A DNA stretch of 64,000 nt from JAKFEW01 sp036675505 (GTDB lineage Bacteria > Cyanobacteriota > Sericytochromatia > S15B-MN24 > JAQBPE01). The stretch is taken from positions 1-64,000 of the forward strand of contig JAKFEW010000050.1 in the NCBI GenBank assembly GCA_036675505.1, written 5' to 3'. The notes under the pieces were generated by a model. It ran no database searches. It was not told where the DNA came from and saw only the letters and a program-made list of their open reading frames with translations. Positions 32,771-40,308 of this stretch are shown one piece after another; positions within the stretch are counted from its first letter, which is position 1, and every line of letters starts with the position of its first letter. Position numbers and translations under genes: made by a program.

Positions 32771-34116
32771 GGCGAAGCCACCGCGCCCGGCTGGGTACCC
32801 TCGATGATGCGCAGCGACGAGCGCGCCTCGCGGTAGGAGCCGAGCTGGGCGTTCACGCGGTCGAGCACGGTCTTCGAGTAACGCACCACCGCCGGCTTGG
32901 CTTCGCTGCCGTGGATCTCGATGGTCTTGGCGGCGATGACGGCGCCGGTGATCGTCGCCGCCTTCTCGATCTCCAGGTGGCCGGTCACGAAGAGCAGGCC
33001 GTCGAAAGTCTGGGCGGCCGACTCGCCCTTGATGTGGCAGTCGCCCTCGACCACGAGCACGCCGCCGCCGCCGAGCTGCGGCGCGCCGTCGAAGACCACC
33101 TTGCCGCCGTCCGGCCGCAGGTAGTAGAAGCCCATGGCCGACAGCGGCTGCGGGAGGTCGAAGGGATCCTCGTAGTAGCTGGTCGCGAGCTCCTTGAGCT
33201 TGAGCATGTCCGGCACGCCGAAGACGTCCTTGAGCTGGGCCGACAGATCGGCCTGGACGAAGTTCGCGCCGGCCGGGTCCGAAGCGCCGGCGACGGCCTG
33301 GCCCGTGAGCGAGGTCCCGTCGTGCCACTCGGCGCGGTTGGTGATCAGCCGGTCGGTGTGCAGCAGGTAGGCGTAGCCCGCGCCGTCGGCCACCTCGAGG
33401 CGCGTGTTGGCCTTGTCGCCGTGGGCATGGAGGTCGATGTGGGCGCCGTTGACGCGGGCCGGGTCCTCCTGGCCGATGAAGCCGTAGAGCGCCGCGTCGC
33501 GGAAGCGGAAGGCACCGCGCCGCACCTCGGTCTCGAGGGTCATCACCTGGTGCGCCTTGAGCCTGTCCGGGTCGAAGGCCTCGCTCGCCCGCTGGCGCTC
33601 GAAGACGTAGCCGCGGCTGCGCACGCGCCAGACCGTGCCGGCGATGCGGCTGCCGCGCTGCAGGCTCACGTCCTCGGCGGTCCAGCTGATCGGCCCCGCG
33701 TGGAGCATCGACGCCGGCCCCGCCGCGAGCGAATCGCGCGCCGGCGCCGGGTTCGGCGAGGCGGCCGAACGGGCGACCTCGTAGCGGCCCCACAGGTGGC
33801 GGGTTGGATCGATCTCGAACTCGTGCACCAGGCCGAGCTGCTCCTCGCCGACCGGCGTCTCGGGGTCTTCTTCCGGCGCACCGGTGTGGGCCTTAGGGTC
33901 GAAGGCCAGCACGGGCTGCTCGTCTTGCTGCTGGAGCCAGGACACCGCGTGGGCGATGCCCGCGCGCGCGACGTTGTAGACCTGCGCATCGCCCTTGGCG
34001 TTGCGACCGGCCTTGAGTGCGTTGGTGACCATCTGAACGCCGACGACGAGGAACGCCGAGGTGACAAACGTGAAGAAGAGGACGTTCAGCAGCGCCACGC
34101 CTGGTCGCTTGGCCAT
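32767..34116 (-). CDS. PilX-like prepilin with Asn at position +5, cassette 2
   Basis: This 449-residue paralogue of 25050-26387 starts MAKRPGVALLNVLFFTFV: Gly at -1 and Asn rather than Glu at +5. The ATG at 34116 is preferred over the one at 34134 because GGAG sits 6 bases upstream. Shared blocks include AGRNAKGDAQVYNVARAGI, EEQLGLVHEFEID, LWGRYEVARSA, ISWTAEDVSLQRG and, near the end, GGGGVLVVEGDCHIKGES and ATITGAVIAAKTIEI, turn-rich strands like those of bactofilins. It begins the run of seven genes that contains both cassettes and is coupled to the giant prepilin by an ATGA overlap. Confidence 0.8.
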   Translation of the reverse strand: MAKRPGVALLNVLFFTFVTSAFLVVGVQMVTNALKAGRNAKGDAQVYNVARAGIAHAVSWLQQQDEQPVLAFDPKAHTGAPEEDPETPVGEEQLGLVHEFEIDPTRHLWGRYEVARSAASPNPAPARDSLAAGPASMLHAGPISWTAEDVSLQRGSRIAGTVWRVRSRGYVFERQRASEAFDPDRLKAHQVMTLETEVRRGAFRFRDAALYGFIGQEDPARVNGAHIDLHAHGDKANTRLEVADGAGYAYLLHTDRLITNRAEWHDGTSLTGQAVAGASDPAGANFVQADLSAQLKDVFGVPDMLKLKELATSYYEDPFDLPQPLSAMGFYYLRPDGGKVVFDGAPQLGGGGVLVVEGDCHIKGESAAQTFDGLLFVTGHLEIEKAATITGAVIAAKTIEIHGSEAKPAVVRYSKTVLDRVNAQLGSYREARSSLRIIEGTQPGAVASP

Positions 34117-34157
34117 GTCCCACTCCTGGCTCATGAACGGAAAGGGTCCCGTTTTTC

Positions 34158-34163
34158 CTTATA
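34158..34163 (-). promoter_or_regulatory. weak -10-like hexamer before prepilin cassette 2
   Basis: The 62-bp gap between the NHL lipoprotein gene and the first prepilin gene contains TATAAG on the minus strand (complement of 34158-34163), 42 bases before the start codon. No -35 is recognisable, so read-through from upstream may be the main source of transcription. Confidence 0.2.
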
Positions 34164-34178
34164 CCCCCGCCGCGGGCC

Positions 34179-36491
34179 TCACGGCGCGGTCCGGATCGTC
34201 AGCTTCCTGACGCGGTTCGCGGCGATATCGGCCAGGTAGAGCGCGCCGTCGTCGCCCGCGGCGAGGTCGGCGAGCCCCATGAAGCGCGCGTCACGCCCGC
34301 TGCCGTCGACGTAGCCGAGCGGGCCGCCGGCGATCGTGCTGACGGGTCGGCCGGCCGCCTTCAGGTCCACCAGGCGGATGGTCTGGCTGGTCGGCGACTC
34401 ATCGGCGACGAAGAGGCGGCCCTGGCCGTCGAGGGCGATCGCCCACGGCCGCCGGAACGCCGCCTCGGTCGCCAGCCCGTCGAGCTCGCCCTCCTGGCCC
34501 TTGCCCGCCACCGTCTCCACGGTCGCGCCGCCGGGCGCCAGCACCACCTTGCGGATGCGCAGGTTGCCCGGGTCCGCGACGTAGAGCGCGGGCGGGCTCG
34601 CGGCGGTATCGATCGCGAGGTCGCGCGGCCCCGCGAAGCGGGCCGACAGCGCGGGCCCGTCGGCGAAGGCGCCGGCCGTCGGGCCTGCGCCGTCGCCGCC
34701 GCCGGCCACGGTCACCACCTCGCCCGCGGGCGTGATCGCGCGGATGCGGTGGTGATCGGCGTCGACGACGTAGACCGTGCCATCGGCGCCTACCGCGACG
34801 CCCGTCAGGGCGCCGAAGCGGGCCGCGAGCGCCGGGCCGTCGTCGCGGCCGAAGACGCCGGTGCCGGCGACCGTGCTGACCGTGTGCGCGGCGTCGGCCA
34901 GCGCGACCTTGCGCACGCGCCCGTTGCCGAAGTCCGTGATCCAGGCCTGGCCTTCGCGCACAGCTGCGAAGGTCGGGAGGTTGAACTGCGCGCTGGCCCC
35001 CGGGCCGTCGGCGAAGCCCTGGGGCCCGCCCGCCAGCGTGGAAACGGTCGGGCCGCCCGCCGCCAGCTCGATCCGCCGGAGCTTGTACCCGTCGAGCACC
35101 AGCAGCCCGCCGGCGCCGTCCGGCGCGAGCCCGCTGGCCGATCGGAAGCGCGCGCTGGCCGCCGGACCGTCGAGGTCGCCGGCCTCGGCGGCGCCCGCGA
35201 TCGTGGTGACGGTCGCGAGCAGCGGCACCACGCGCAGGTCGAGCGTGGCTGTGAGGTCACCGACAGCGGCCTTCAAGGTCGCGGTGCCGGGCCGGGCCGC
35301 CGTCACGGATCCCGTGGCGGCGTCGACGGTGAGCGCGTCGCCGGCGACCGACCAGGTCGCTTTCACGTCTGCGACGGCCTTGCCGCCCATGTCGGTCGCG
35401 GCCAGCGGGAAGCTGCGCGTCTCGCCGTTGAGCAACTCGGTCATGGCCTGGTCGATCGCGAGGGTCTTGAGCACCACGAACGGCACACCCGCGCTCGGCA
35501 AGCCGCTCACCGTCACGACGATGTCGCCCGAGGCCGGCACCGCCGGCACCTTGAACTGGATCGTGCGGTCGTCGAGGCGCTTCGGCTCGGCCGCCTGCAC
35601 GCCGGCGACGCTGACCGTGAAGGTCTTGGCGGCCGAGGCGCCGAAACGTTCGCCGCGCAAGGTCACGGTCGCGCCGGCCGCGGCGACGGAAGGCTCGATC
35701 GCGGCGATCACCGGCACGCTCGGCACCATCGCGAGGTCCGGCGCCGTGGCCGTCTCCTTCGACGCCACCTGCACGCCCGCCACGCGGGCCCGGCCGAGGC
35801 CGGTGCGCGAGGCCACGAGCTCGTAGGCGGCGGGCGCCATGTTCGGGATCGTGTAGCTGCCGGCCTTGTCGGCCTTGGCGAGGTAAGCGGTGCCCGGCAC
35901 GAAGACGTCGACGCCCTCGAAGTCCGTCACGTCCTTGGCCGTGGGCGCCGTGACCTTGCCGCGCAGCGAGCCGGTGGGCGCGAGCTTCAAGTCGATGCCG
36001 CTCGCCGTGGCAGGTACGTTGAAGCGGATCGCCTTGAGGGTGTCGCCTGAATCGGCCTCGAGGTTGAGCGGCCGCTGCTGGGGATCCTTGAGCTCGAAAC
36101 GGCCCTGGGCGTCGGTGCGGGTTTCGAGACCCACGTCGCGCAGGCGGTAGGCGCCGCCGTTGTTCGAGACGGCCGCGCCGCCGTTGTTCGAGACGGCCGC
36201 GCCGCCGTTGTTCGAGATGATCGACGCGCCTGCGTCCGAGACCAGGAAGCCGCGAACGCGGATGCCGGACACCGGTTGGCCGTCCTCGCTGAGGACGCGG
36301 CCGAAATAGGCGCCGGCCACGGCGGGCGCCTGGGGCTCGCCGGCCTTCACGGGCGACGACGCGGTGACGCCGGGCGTGCGGTCGGCCTTCGGTCGGGAAG
36401 CGGGCGTCTCGGGCGCAACGGCAGACGGGGCGCAGCCCACGGCTGTGCCCACGAGTGCCACGAGGAAAGGCCACCGCCATTCGGACCGCAT
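34179..36491 (-). CDS. lipoprotein with carboxypeptidase-regulatory, IPT/TIG, Big2-like and NHL-repeat domains
   Basis: The 770-residue protein has an N-terminal signal with a probable lipobox (GTAVGCAPS). Domains in order: carboxypeptidase-regulatory-like modules (about 60-240, GAYFGRVLSEDGQPVSGIRV), an IPT/TIG domain (about 265-350, IEPSVAAAGATVTLRGERF), a bacterial Ig-like (Big2) domain (about 365-440, ATGSVTAARPGTATLKA) and six or so NHL beta-propeller repeats to the end (DFGNGRVRKVAL, DADHHRIRAITPAG). NHL propellers generally bind proteins or glycans. A tandem repeat encodes SNNGGAAV near residue 95. The ATG at 36491 rather than 36494 fits GGAGG at 5 bases. It is most likely exposed on the cell surface and may be co-expressed with the prepilin genes downstream. 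Confidence 0.85.
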   Translation of the reverse strand: MRSEWRWPFLVALVGTAVGCAPSAVAPETPASRPKADRTPGVTASSPVKAGEPQAPAVAGAYFGRVLSEDGQPVSGIRVRGFLVSDAGASIISNNGGAAVSNNGGAAVSNNGGAYRLRDVGLETRTDAQGRFELKDPQQRPLNLEADSGDTLKAIRFNVPATASGIDLKLAPTGSLRGKVTAPTAKDVTDFEGVDVFVPGTAYLAKADKAGSYTIPNMAPAAYELVASRTGLGRARVAGVQVASKETATAPDLAMVPSVPVIAAIEPSVAAAGATVTLRGERFGASAAKTFTVSVAGVQAAEPKRLDDRTIQFKVPAVPASGDIVVTVSGLPSAGVPFVVLKTLAIDQAMTELLNGETRSFPLAATDMGGKAVADVKATWSVAGDALTVDAATGSVTAARPGTATLKAAVGDLTATLDLRVVPLLATVTTIAGAAEAGDLDGPAASARFRSASGLAPDGAGGLLVLDGYKLRRIELAAGGPTVSTLAGGPQGFADGPGASAQFNLPTFAAVREGQAWITDFGNGRVRKVALADAAHTVSTVAGTGVFGRDDGPALAARFGALTGVAVGADGTVYVVDADHHRIRAITPAGEVVTVAGGGDGAGPTAGAFADGPALSARFAGPRDLAIDTAASPPALYVADPGNLRIRKVVLAPGGATVETVAGKGQEGELDGLATEAAFRRPWAIALDGQGRLFVADESPTSQTIRLVDLKAAGRPVSTIAGGPLGYVDGSGRDARFMGLADLAAGDDGALYLADIAANRVRKLTIRTAP
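36153..36217 (-). repeat. 24-bp tandem repeat, 2.7 copies, encoding SNNGGAAV
   Basis: Two perfect 24-bp units (36153-36176 and 36177-36200) are followed by a 17-bp partial unit (36201-36217). On the minus strand they encode SNNGGAAV repeated in the first module of the NHL lipoprotein. Perfect identity suggests recent slippage. Confidence 0.9.
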
Positions 36492-36644
36492 CATGCCCTC
36501 CGAGTCGTCATGTACCCGTTTGCCGGTCACTTACCAGCCGGCGCGCCCGCCCGCCGAACAGCCCCACTTCGTGATCTCCGCAGAGGCTCATTGGCCGATT
36601 CCACCTAAGCCGAAGCGCGACCCTTGGTTAGTATCGAGATGGCC

Positions 36645-36664
36645 AGGTTGCGATTTCGCAACCT
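36645..36664 (+). promoter_or_regulatory. perfect 8-bp inverted repeat upstream of the zinc-ribbon gene
   Basis: AGGTTGCG (36645-36652), ATTT, CGCAACCT (36657-36664) form a perfect palindrome 29 bases before the start codon of the gene at 36694 in a 202-bp divergent gap. It could be an operator or a 5' UTR hairpin near the ribosome binding site (GGAG at 36681-36684). No other copy of the motif was noticed in the window. Confidence 0.5.
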
Positions 36665-36693
36665 ACGCCACCACCAGCCCGGAGAATTGCCCA

Positions 36694-37368
36694 ATGGCCA
36701 AAGTCGCGGTTCTCAACGACTTCGAAGTCTACGCCGAGTTGTTGGCGGGGCCGCTGATCCGGGCCGGACACGTGGTGATGATCGAGCTAGGACCGATCGA
36801 CTTCGAACGCGTGTTGAACTTCGGGCCGAACGTCGTCAGCCTCGGCCTCTACCGCAAGAAGTATGCCTTCGACCGCCCGATCGCCCGCTTCGACGCGGAC
36901 GTGGTCGGCTACCAGCCCCTCGAGGATATGGAGCGCTACCCGGCCATCAACGTGATCCCGTTGATCCTCATCGGCACGGGCCTGCAGGAGAAGGACATCC
37001 CCACGAAGCTCAACTACGACCTCTTCTTGACCTTCCCCGACGATCTCGCGCTCTACTTACCGAAGGTCGAGGAGCTGGCCGCCAAGGTCAAGACCCGCCG
37101 GCGGATCAGCGGCTACGTCTGCCCGAGTTGCGGCAGCCGGTTCGTCTTCGTCCAGCGGCCGGAGGACCTCTTCTGCCCGCGCTGCGGGACGACCGTCGCC
37201 ATGATGGACAAGACCCATTGCATCGTCGCCGTGCATGGCGTCGGGCCGATGCGCACCTGTACGATCGCAGAGCTGCTGGCACCCGAGCCCAACCAGCAGC
37301 TCTTCAAGAAGGAGCTCCACATCGGCCCTGAGGGCGCGACGGATTTCTATCCCGGCACCGCCTCGTAA
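36694..37368 (+). CDS. zinc-ribbon protein of unknown function
   Basis: The 224-residue protein starts at ATG 36694, 9 bases after GGAG. The first 120 residues (KVAVLNDFEVYAELLAGPL, AGHVVMIELGP, VGYQPLEDME) look like an alpha/beta fold somewhat like a receiver or a cobalamin-binding-type domain, but without a clear phosphoacceptor set. A four-Cys zinc ribbon follows (CPSCGSR to CPRCG, about 137-160), then a C-terminal 60 residues. No membrane segment is present, so it should be cytoplasmic. It converges on dnaX with 15 bp between stops. I do not recognise the family. Confidence 0.7.
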   Translation: MAKVAVLNDFEVYAELLAGPLIRAGHVVMIELGPIDFERVLNFGPNVVSLGLYRKKYAFDRPIARFDADVVGYQPLEDMERYPAINVIPLILIGTGLQEKDIPTKLNYDLFLTFPDDLALYLPKVEELAAKVKTRRRISGYVCPSCGSRFVFVQRPEDLFCPRCGTTVAMMDKTHCIVAVHGVGPMRTCTIAELLAPEPNQQLFKKELHIGPEGATDFYPGTAS

Positions 37369-37383
37369 GGGCGATCGCCGGGC

Positions 37384-39690
37384 TCATTCGACCGGCGTGA
37401 CGACCTTGCCGTTGAACAGCTCCACGGTCAGCCTCAACGCCTGATCCTCGCTCGCCACAGGCCCGGTCATCGCGGGCGCCGACATCACGGGCGCCGCCAT
37501 CGAAGGCGCCGGCCCGGGCCCGGCGGTCGCCATCGGCGGCCTGGAGCTTCCCGCCGCCTCATCCGGCCGCACGGCCGGCGGCTGCGCGTCCTCGAACTCA
37601 TCGAGCCAGGCCGGCGGCTCGTCCATCGGCGGCGGACCGTCATCGAACCGCGGCGGCGGCGGTGGCGCAGCCGGCCGAGGCGGCGCCTCGTAGCTCGGCG
37701 CCGGTGGTGACGGCGGTGGCGCCGCGTAGCTGGGCGGAGGTGCCGGTGGCGGTGGCGCGGCCGGTGCGGCGCCCGCGGCCGGCTTCGCCTTCGGCAAGAC
37801 CTTCGTGTCGCCGGCCTCGATGCGCGCATAGGCTTCGGCGCCGAACACCGCCGCGACGGCCTCGGAGAGCAGCGTCTTTTTCGCGGGCTGCCGCTCGAAC
37901 TGCTCCTTGAAGGTCTTGGCCATGCGGACCACGACCGCGCCGTCGGGCTCCCAGCGGTCGATCGACGCCTGCTGCGAGAGCAGCGCCGCGGTCGGCAGGC
38001 TCTTCACGCGAACGTGCTCGTGCACCCGCTCCCACGCGCCCGGCGGCACCGGACGCTGGCCGCCGGCCGCCACGCCCGGCGTGGCCGCGGGCGCATCGGC
38101 GGGCGGCTTCGGCCGCGGCGCGGGCGCGCCGCCATCGAGCACCTCCAGGGGCGGCCGCGGCGGCATCGCGTGGCCGCCGGGAGCGGTGCTCGATGGCGGC
38201 GCCGGGGGCATTTCGTAGCCGCCGACAGCTGGCGGCGCCGGGGGCATCTCGTAACCGCCGGCGGCGGGCGGGGCCGACGCGATCAAGGGCGCCGGCCGCG
38301 GGGCCTCGAGCGACAGCTCGGCGGCCGGCATGGCCAATGAGGGCGGCGCGGCCGCGGCGGGGCCCTGTGCCAGGGAGGCGGGTGCCTGAGCCACCGGGGC
38401 AACCGGCGCAGCCACCGGGACGGTGGGCGCCGCGGGCGGTGGCGGCGGAGCTGAGGGCGGTGCCGGCACCGCCGAAGGCGACTGGCCCGGCCGGGCCGCG
38501 AGACGGGGCACGGGGGCCGAGGCCGGGGCGGCGCCGCCCGCCATGGCGGCCTCGAGTGCCGCCACACGCTCGGCCAGCTCGACCAGGCTCGGGATCGACG
38601 GCCGGCGGGCGACCTTCACGAGCCCCAGCTCGAGCCAGATGCCCTGCTGCGGCGACCGGCGGACCACGCCCTCGGTCTCGTTCAACGCCTCGAGGATCCA
38701 GGGCAGCTCGGCCGGCGGCACCGCGTCGGCCTGGGCGCGCAGCGCCGCCAGGTGGGCGAGCGGCACGTCGAGCGCGCCGGCGCGCTCCGGCGCGAGCTGC
38801 AGCACCATCAGGTGCCGGAAGTGTGCGAGCAACTCGCGAATCACCACGCCGTGCTCGTGGCCGGCCGCAATCAAGCCCTGGGCGAGCTCGAGCGCCGCGG
38901 GCGCGTCGCCGCGCACCACAGCGTCGCCCAGCGCGACGATCTGGTCGCCGGACACCAGGCCGAGGCCCGTGCTGACCGCCGCGGCCGTGAGCGGCTGGCC
39001 CGCCATGTTCGCCGCGAGCTGGTCGAGCAGGCTGAGCGCGTCGCGCAGGCCGCCGTTCGCCCGGCGGGCGATCGCCTCGAGCGCCCCCGCCTCGGCCGGG
39101 ATGCCCTCCTGGCCCGCCACGTAGGTGAGCCGGGCGACCAGCGGCGCGAGCGCGATGCGCCCGAAATCGAAGCGCTGGCAGCGCGACACGATCGTCGGCA
39201 GCACCTTGTGCGGGTCGGTGGTCGCCAGCATGAACAGCACGTTCGGCGGCGGCTCCTCGAGCGTCTTGAGCAGGGCGTTGAAGGCGCCCTGCGACAGCAT
39301 GTGAACCTCGTCGATGATGTAGACCTTGTAGCGGCCCCCCACCGGCGCGAGCGCCACCCGGTCCTGCAGGTCGCGGATGTTGTCGACGCCGTTGTTGCTC
39401 GCCGCGTCGATCTCGATCACGTCCAGGTTGGTGCCGTTGGTGATTTCGCGGCAGGTCGAGCAGGTCCCGCACGGCTCGGCCGTGGGCCCATTCTGGCAGT
39501 TGACCGACTTCGCGAGGATGCGCGCGACCGTGGTCTTGCCGGTGCCCCGCGGCCCGCAGAAGAGGTACGCGTGGCTGAGCTTGCCCTGCGCGATCGCGCT
39601 GGTCAGCGTGCGGGCGATCGGCTCCTGGCCGACCAGCTCGGCGAAGGTGACCGGGCGGTACTTCCGATAGAGCGCGACGTAGGAGGTCAT
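37384..39690 (-). CDS. dnaX: DNA polymerase III subunit gamma/tau
   Basis: DnaX is the ATPase of the clamp loader that places the beta sliding clamp. The 768-residue protein has the standard N-terminus MTSYVALYRKYRPVTFAELVG, Walker A GPRGTGKT, four zinc-binding Cys (CQNGPTAEPCGTCSTC), Walker B IIDEVHML and the sensor region FMLATTDPHKVLPTIVSRC, then clamp-loader domains II and III to about residue 365. A long Pro/Ala/Gly-rich stretch (about 375-690) interrupts the C-terminal tau part, which resumes near VKSLPTAALLSQQASIDRW. The start at 39690 has no strong ribosome site but matches the family N-terminus exactly. Confidence 0.96.
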   Translation of the reverse strand: MTSYVALYRKYRPVTFAELVGQEPIARTLTSAIAQGKLSHAYLFCGPRGTGKTTVARILAKSVNCQNGPTAEPCGTCSTCREITNGTNLDVIEIDAASNNGVDNIRDLQDRVALAPVGGRYKVYIIDEVHMLSQGAFNALLKTLEEPPPNVLFMLATTDPHKVLPTIVSRCQRFDFGRIALAPLVARLTYVAGQEGIPAEAGALEAIARRANGGLRDALSLLDQLAANMAGQPLTAAAVSTGLGLVSGDQIVALGDAVVRGDAPAALELAQGLIAAGHEHGVVIRELLAHFRHLMVLQLAPERAGALDVPLAHLAALRAQADAVPPAELPWILEALNETEGVVRRSPQQGIWLELGLVKVARRPSIPSLVELAERVAALEAAMAGGAAPASAPVPRLAARPGQSPSAVPAPPSAPPPPPAAPTVPVAAPVAPVAQAPASLAQGPAAAAPPSLAMPAAELSLEAPRPAPLIASAPPAAGGYEMPPAPPAVGGYEMPPAPPSSTAPGGHAMPPRPPLEVLDGGAPAPRPKPPADAPAATPGVAAGGQRPVPPGAWERVHEHVRVKSLPTAALLSQQASIDRWEPDGAVVVRMAKTFKEQFERQPAKKTLLSEAVAAVFGAEAYARIEAGDTKVLPKAKPAAGAAPAAPPPPAPPPSYAAPPPSPPAPSYEAPPRPAAPPPPPRFDDGPPPMDEPPAWLDEFEDAQPPAVRPDEAAGSSRPPMATAGPGPAPSMAAPVMSAPAMTGPVASEDQALRLTVELFNGKVVTPVE

Positions 39691-39771
39691 CACGTCATGA
39701 TACCGGATCGAGAGCCGCAAAGAAACGGATCGGGCGGATTTACGGCTTTACCTGCCCGTACCGCGCGTCGC

Positions 39772-40206
39772 TCAGGACAGCCTCGCCCGGCTGAGGTCCA
39801 CCGTCCCCAGCGAGCTGCCGCCGCCGCAGAGGTGCCACGTCCCGGTGGCCTTCACGGGCAGCGCGAAGAGTATTCGCAGGCGGCATTCGCCCCACAAGCC
39901 CTGGCCTTCCGCGCTCTGCCAGGCGTCGTCGTCCCACAGGCGGGCATCCGACACCCCCACCGTCGTGTTGCCCACGAGCATCAGCTCGAGGGCCTTGAGC
40001 TTCGACGACGTCGACGTGACGGTGACCTCGACGGCGTACCAATCGTAGGGCTCGGCGGAAGCCGCCCAGGCGGGCGTCGGCATGCGCCGGACGGCGTGGA
40101 CATGCGCGCGCGCGTCGGTGGATTTCGGCGGCGCGGTCTCCGCCGCAGGGCTGCCGCGGCGCAGCTTATTGCGAAGCTTGTTGCGCAACTTCTCGAGCAG
40201 GTTCAT
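39772..40206 (-). CDS. small soluble protein of unknown function
   Basis: The 144-residue product starts at ATG 40206 with GAGG upstream (MNLLEKLRNKLRNKLRRG, an amphipathic basic helix with a repeated RNKL), followed by a linker and a beta-rich domain (YDWYAVEVTVTSTSSKL, ECRLRILFALPVKATG, WHLCGGGSSLGTVDL). The basic helix could lie on a membrane surface. No known domain was recognised. It is flanked by serA with its terminator upstream and dnaX downstream, 81 bases away, in the same direction. Confidence 0.6.
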   Translation of the reverse strand: MNLLEKLRNKLRNKLRRGSPAAETAPPKSTDARAHVHAVRRMPTPAWAASAEPYDWYAVEVTVTSTSSKLKALELMLVGNTTVGVSDARLWDDDAWQSAEGQGLWGECRLRILFALPVKATGTWHLCGGGSSLGTVDLSRARLS

Positions 40207-40237
40207 GGGATCCTCGCCAGAATCCCCCCTCACCTCC

Positions 40238-40243
40238 GTTATA
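40238..40243 (-). promoter_or_regulatory. possible -10 element for the small gene and dnaX
   Basis: TATAAC on the minus strand (complement of 40238-40243) lies 31 bases before the start at 40206 and just after the serA terminator, where a new promoter would be expected. The -35 region is poor. Confidence 0.3.
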
Positions 40244-40254
40244 CCGCAAATCGA

Positions 40255-40292
40255 TCCAAAACGAAGCGGCCCTCCCGGGCTGGGAGGGCCGC
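40255..40292 (-). terminator. Rho-independent terminator after serA
   Basis: An 11-bp perfect stem (GCGGCCCTCCC 40266-40276, GGGAGGGCCGC 40282-40292) with a 5-base loop lies 16 bases past the serA stop. Read on the minus strand it is followed by TTCGTTTTGG, a T-rich tail. Confidence 0.8.
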
Positions 40293-40308
40293 CTCGGACG
40301 GGCGGTCG

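Noticed and set aside
32771..33793. Upstream extension of the giant prepilin frame beyond 32770
   Set aside because: That part lies antiparallel in frame to nothing known, overlaps the real PilX-like gene in another frame, and an ATGA-coupled ATG at 32770 explains the start.
34336..36050. Plus-strand frames of 350-430 codons opposite the NHL lipoprotein
   Set aside because: They are composed of repeated Arg/Ala/Gly strings, the expected mirror of the NHL and Ig-like coding sequence.
36153..36217. Short direct repeats considered as a CRISPR array
   Set aside because: Units are contiguous without spacers and lie within a coding frame; this is a coding tandem repeat.
36364..36693. Longer start for the zinc-ribbon protein from 36364
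   Set aside because: The extension covers the divergent promoter gap and the palindrome and overlaps the start of the NHL lipoprotein; ATG 36694 has GGAG 9 bases upstream.
37870..37900. A-rich run in dnaX (GCG AAA AAG) as a programmed frameshift site
   Set aside because: The heptamer is G-AAA-AAG rather than the canonical A-AAA-AAG, no stop in the -1 frame or downstream hairpin was evident, and the site is near the end of the tau part, not at the gamma boundary.
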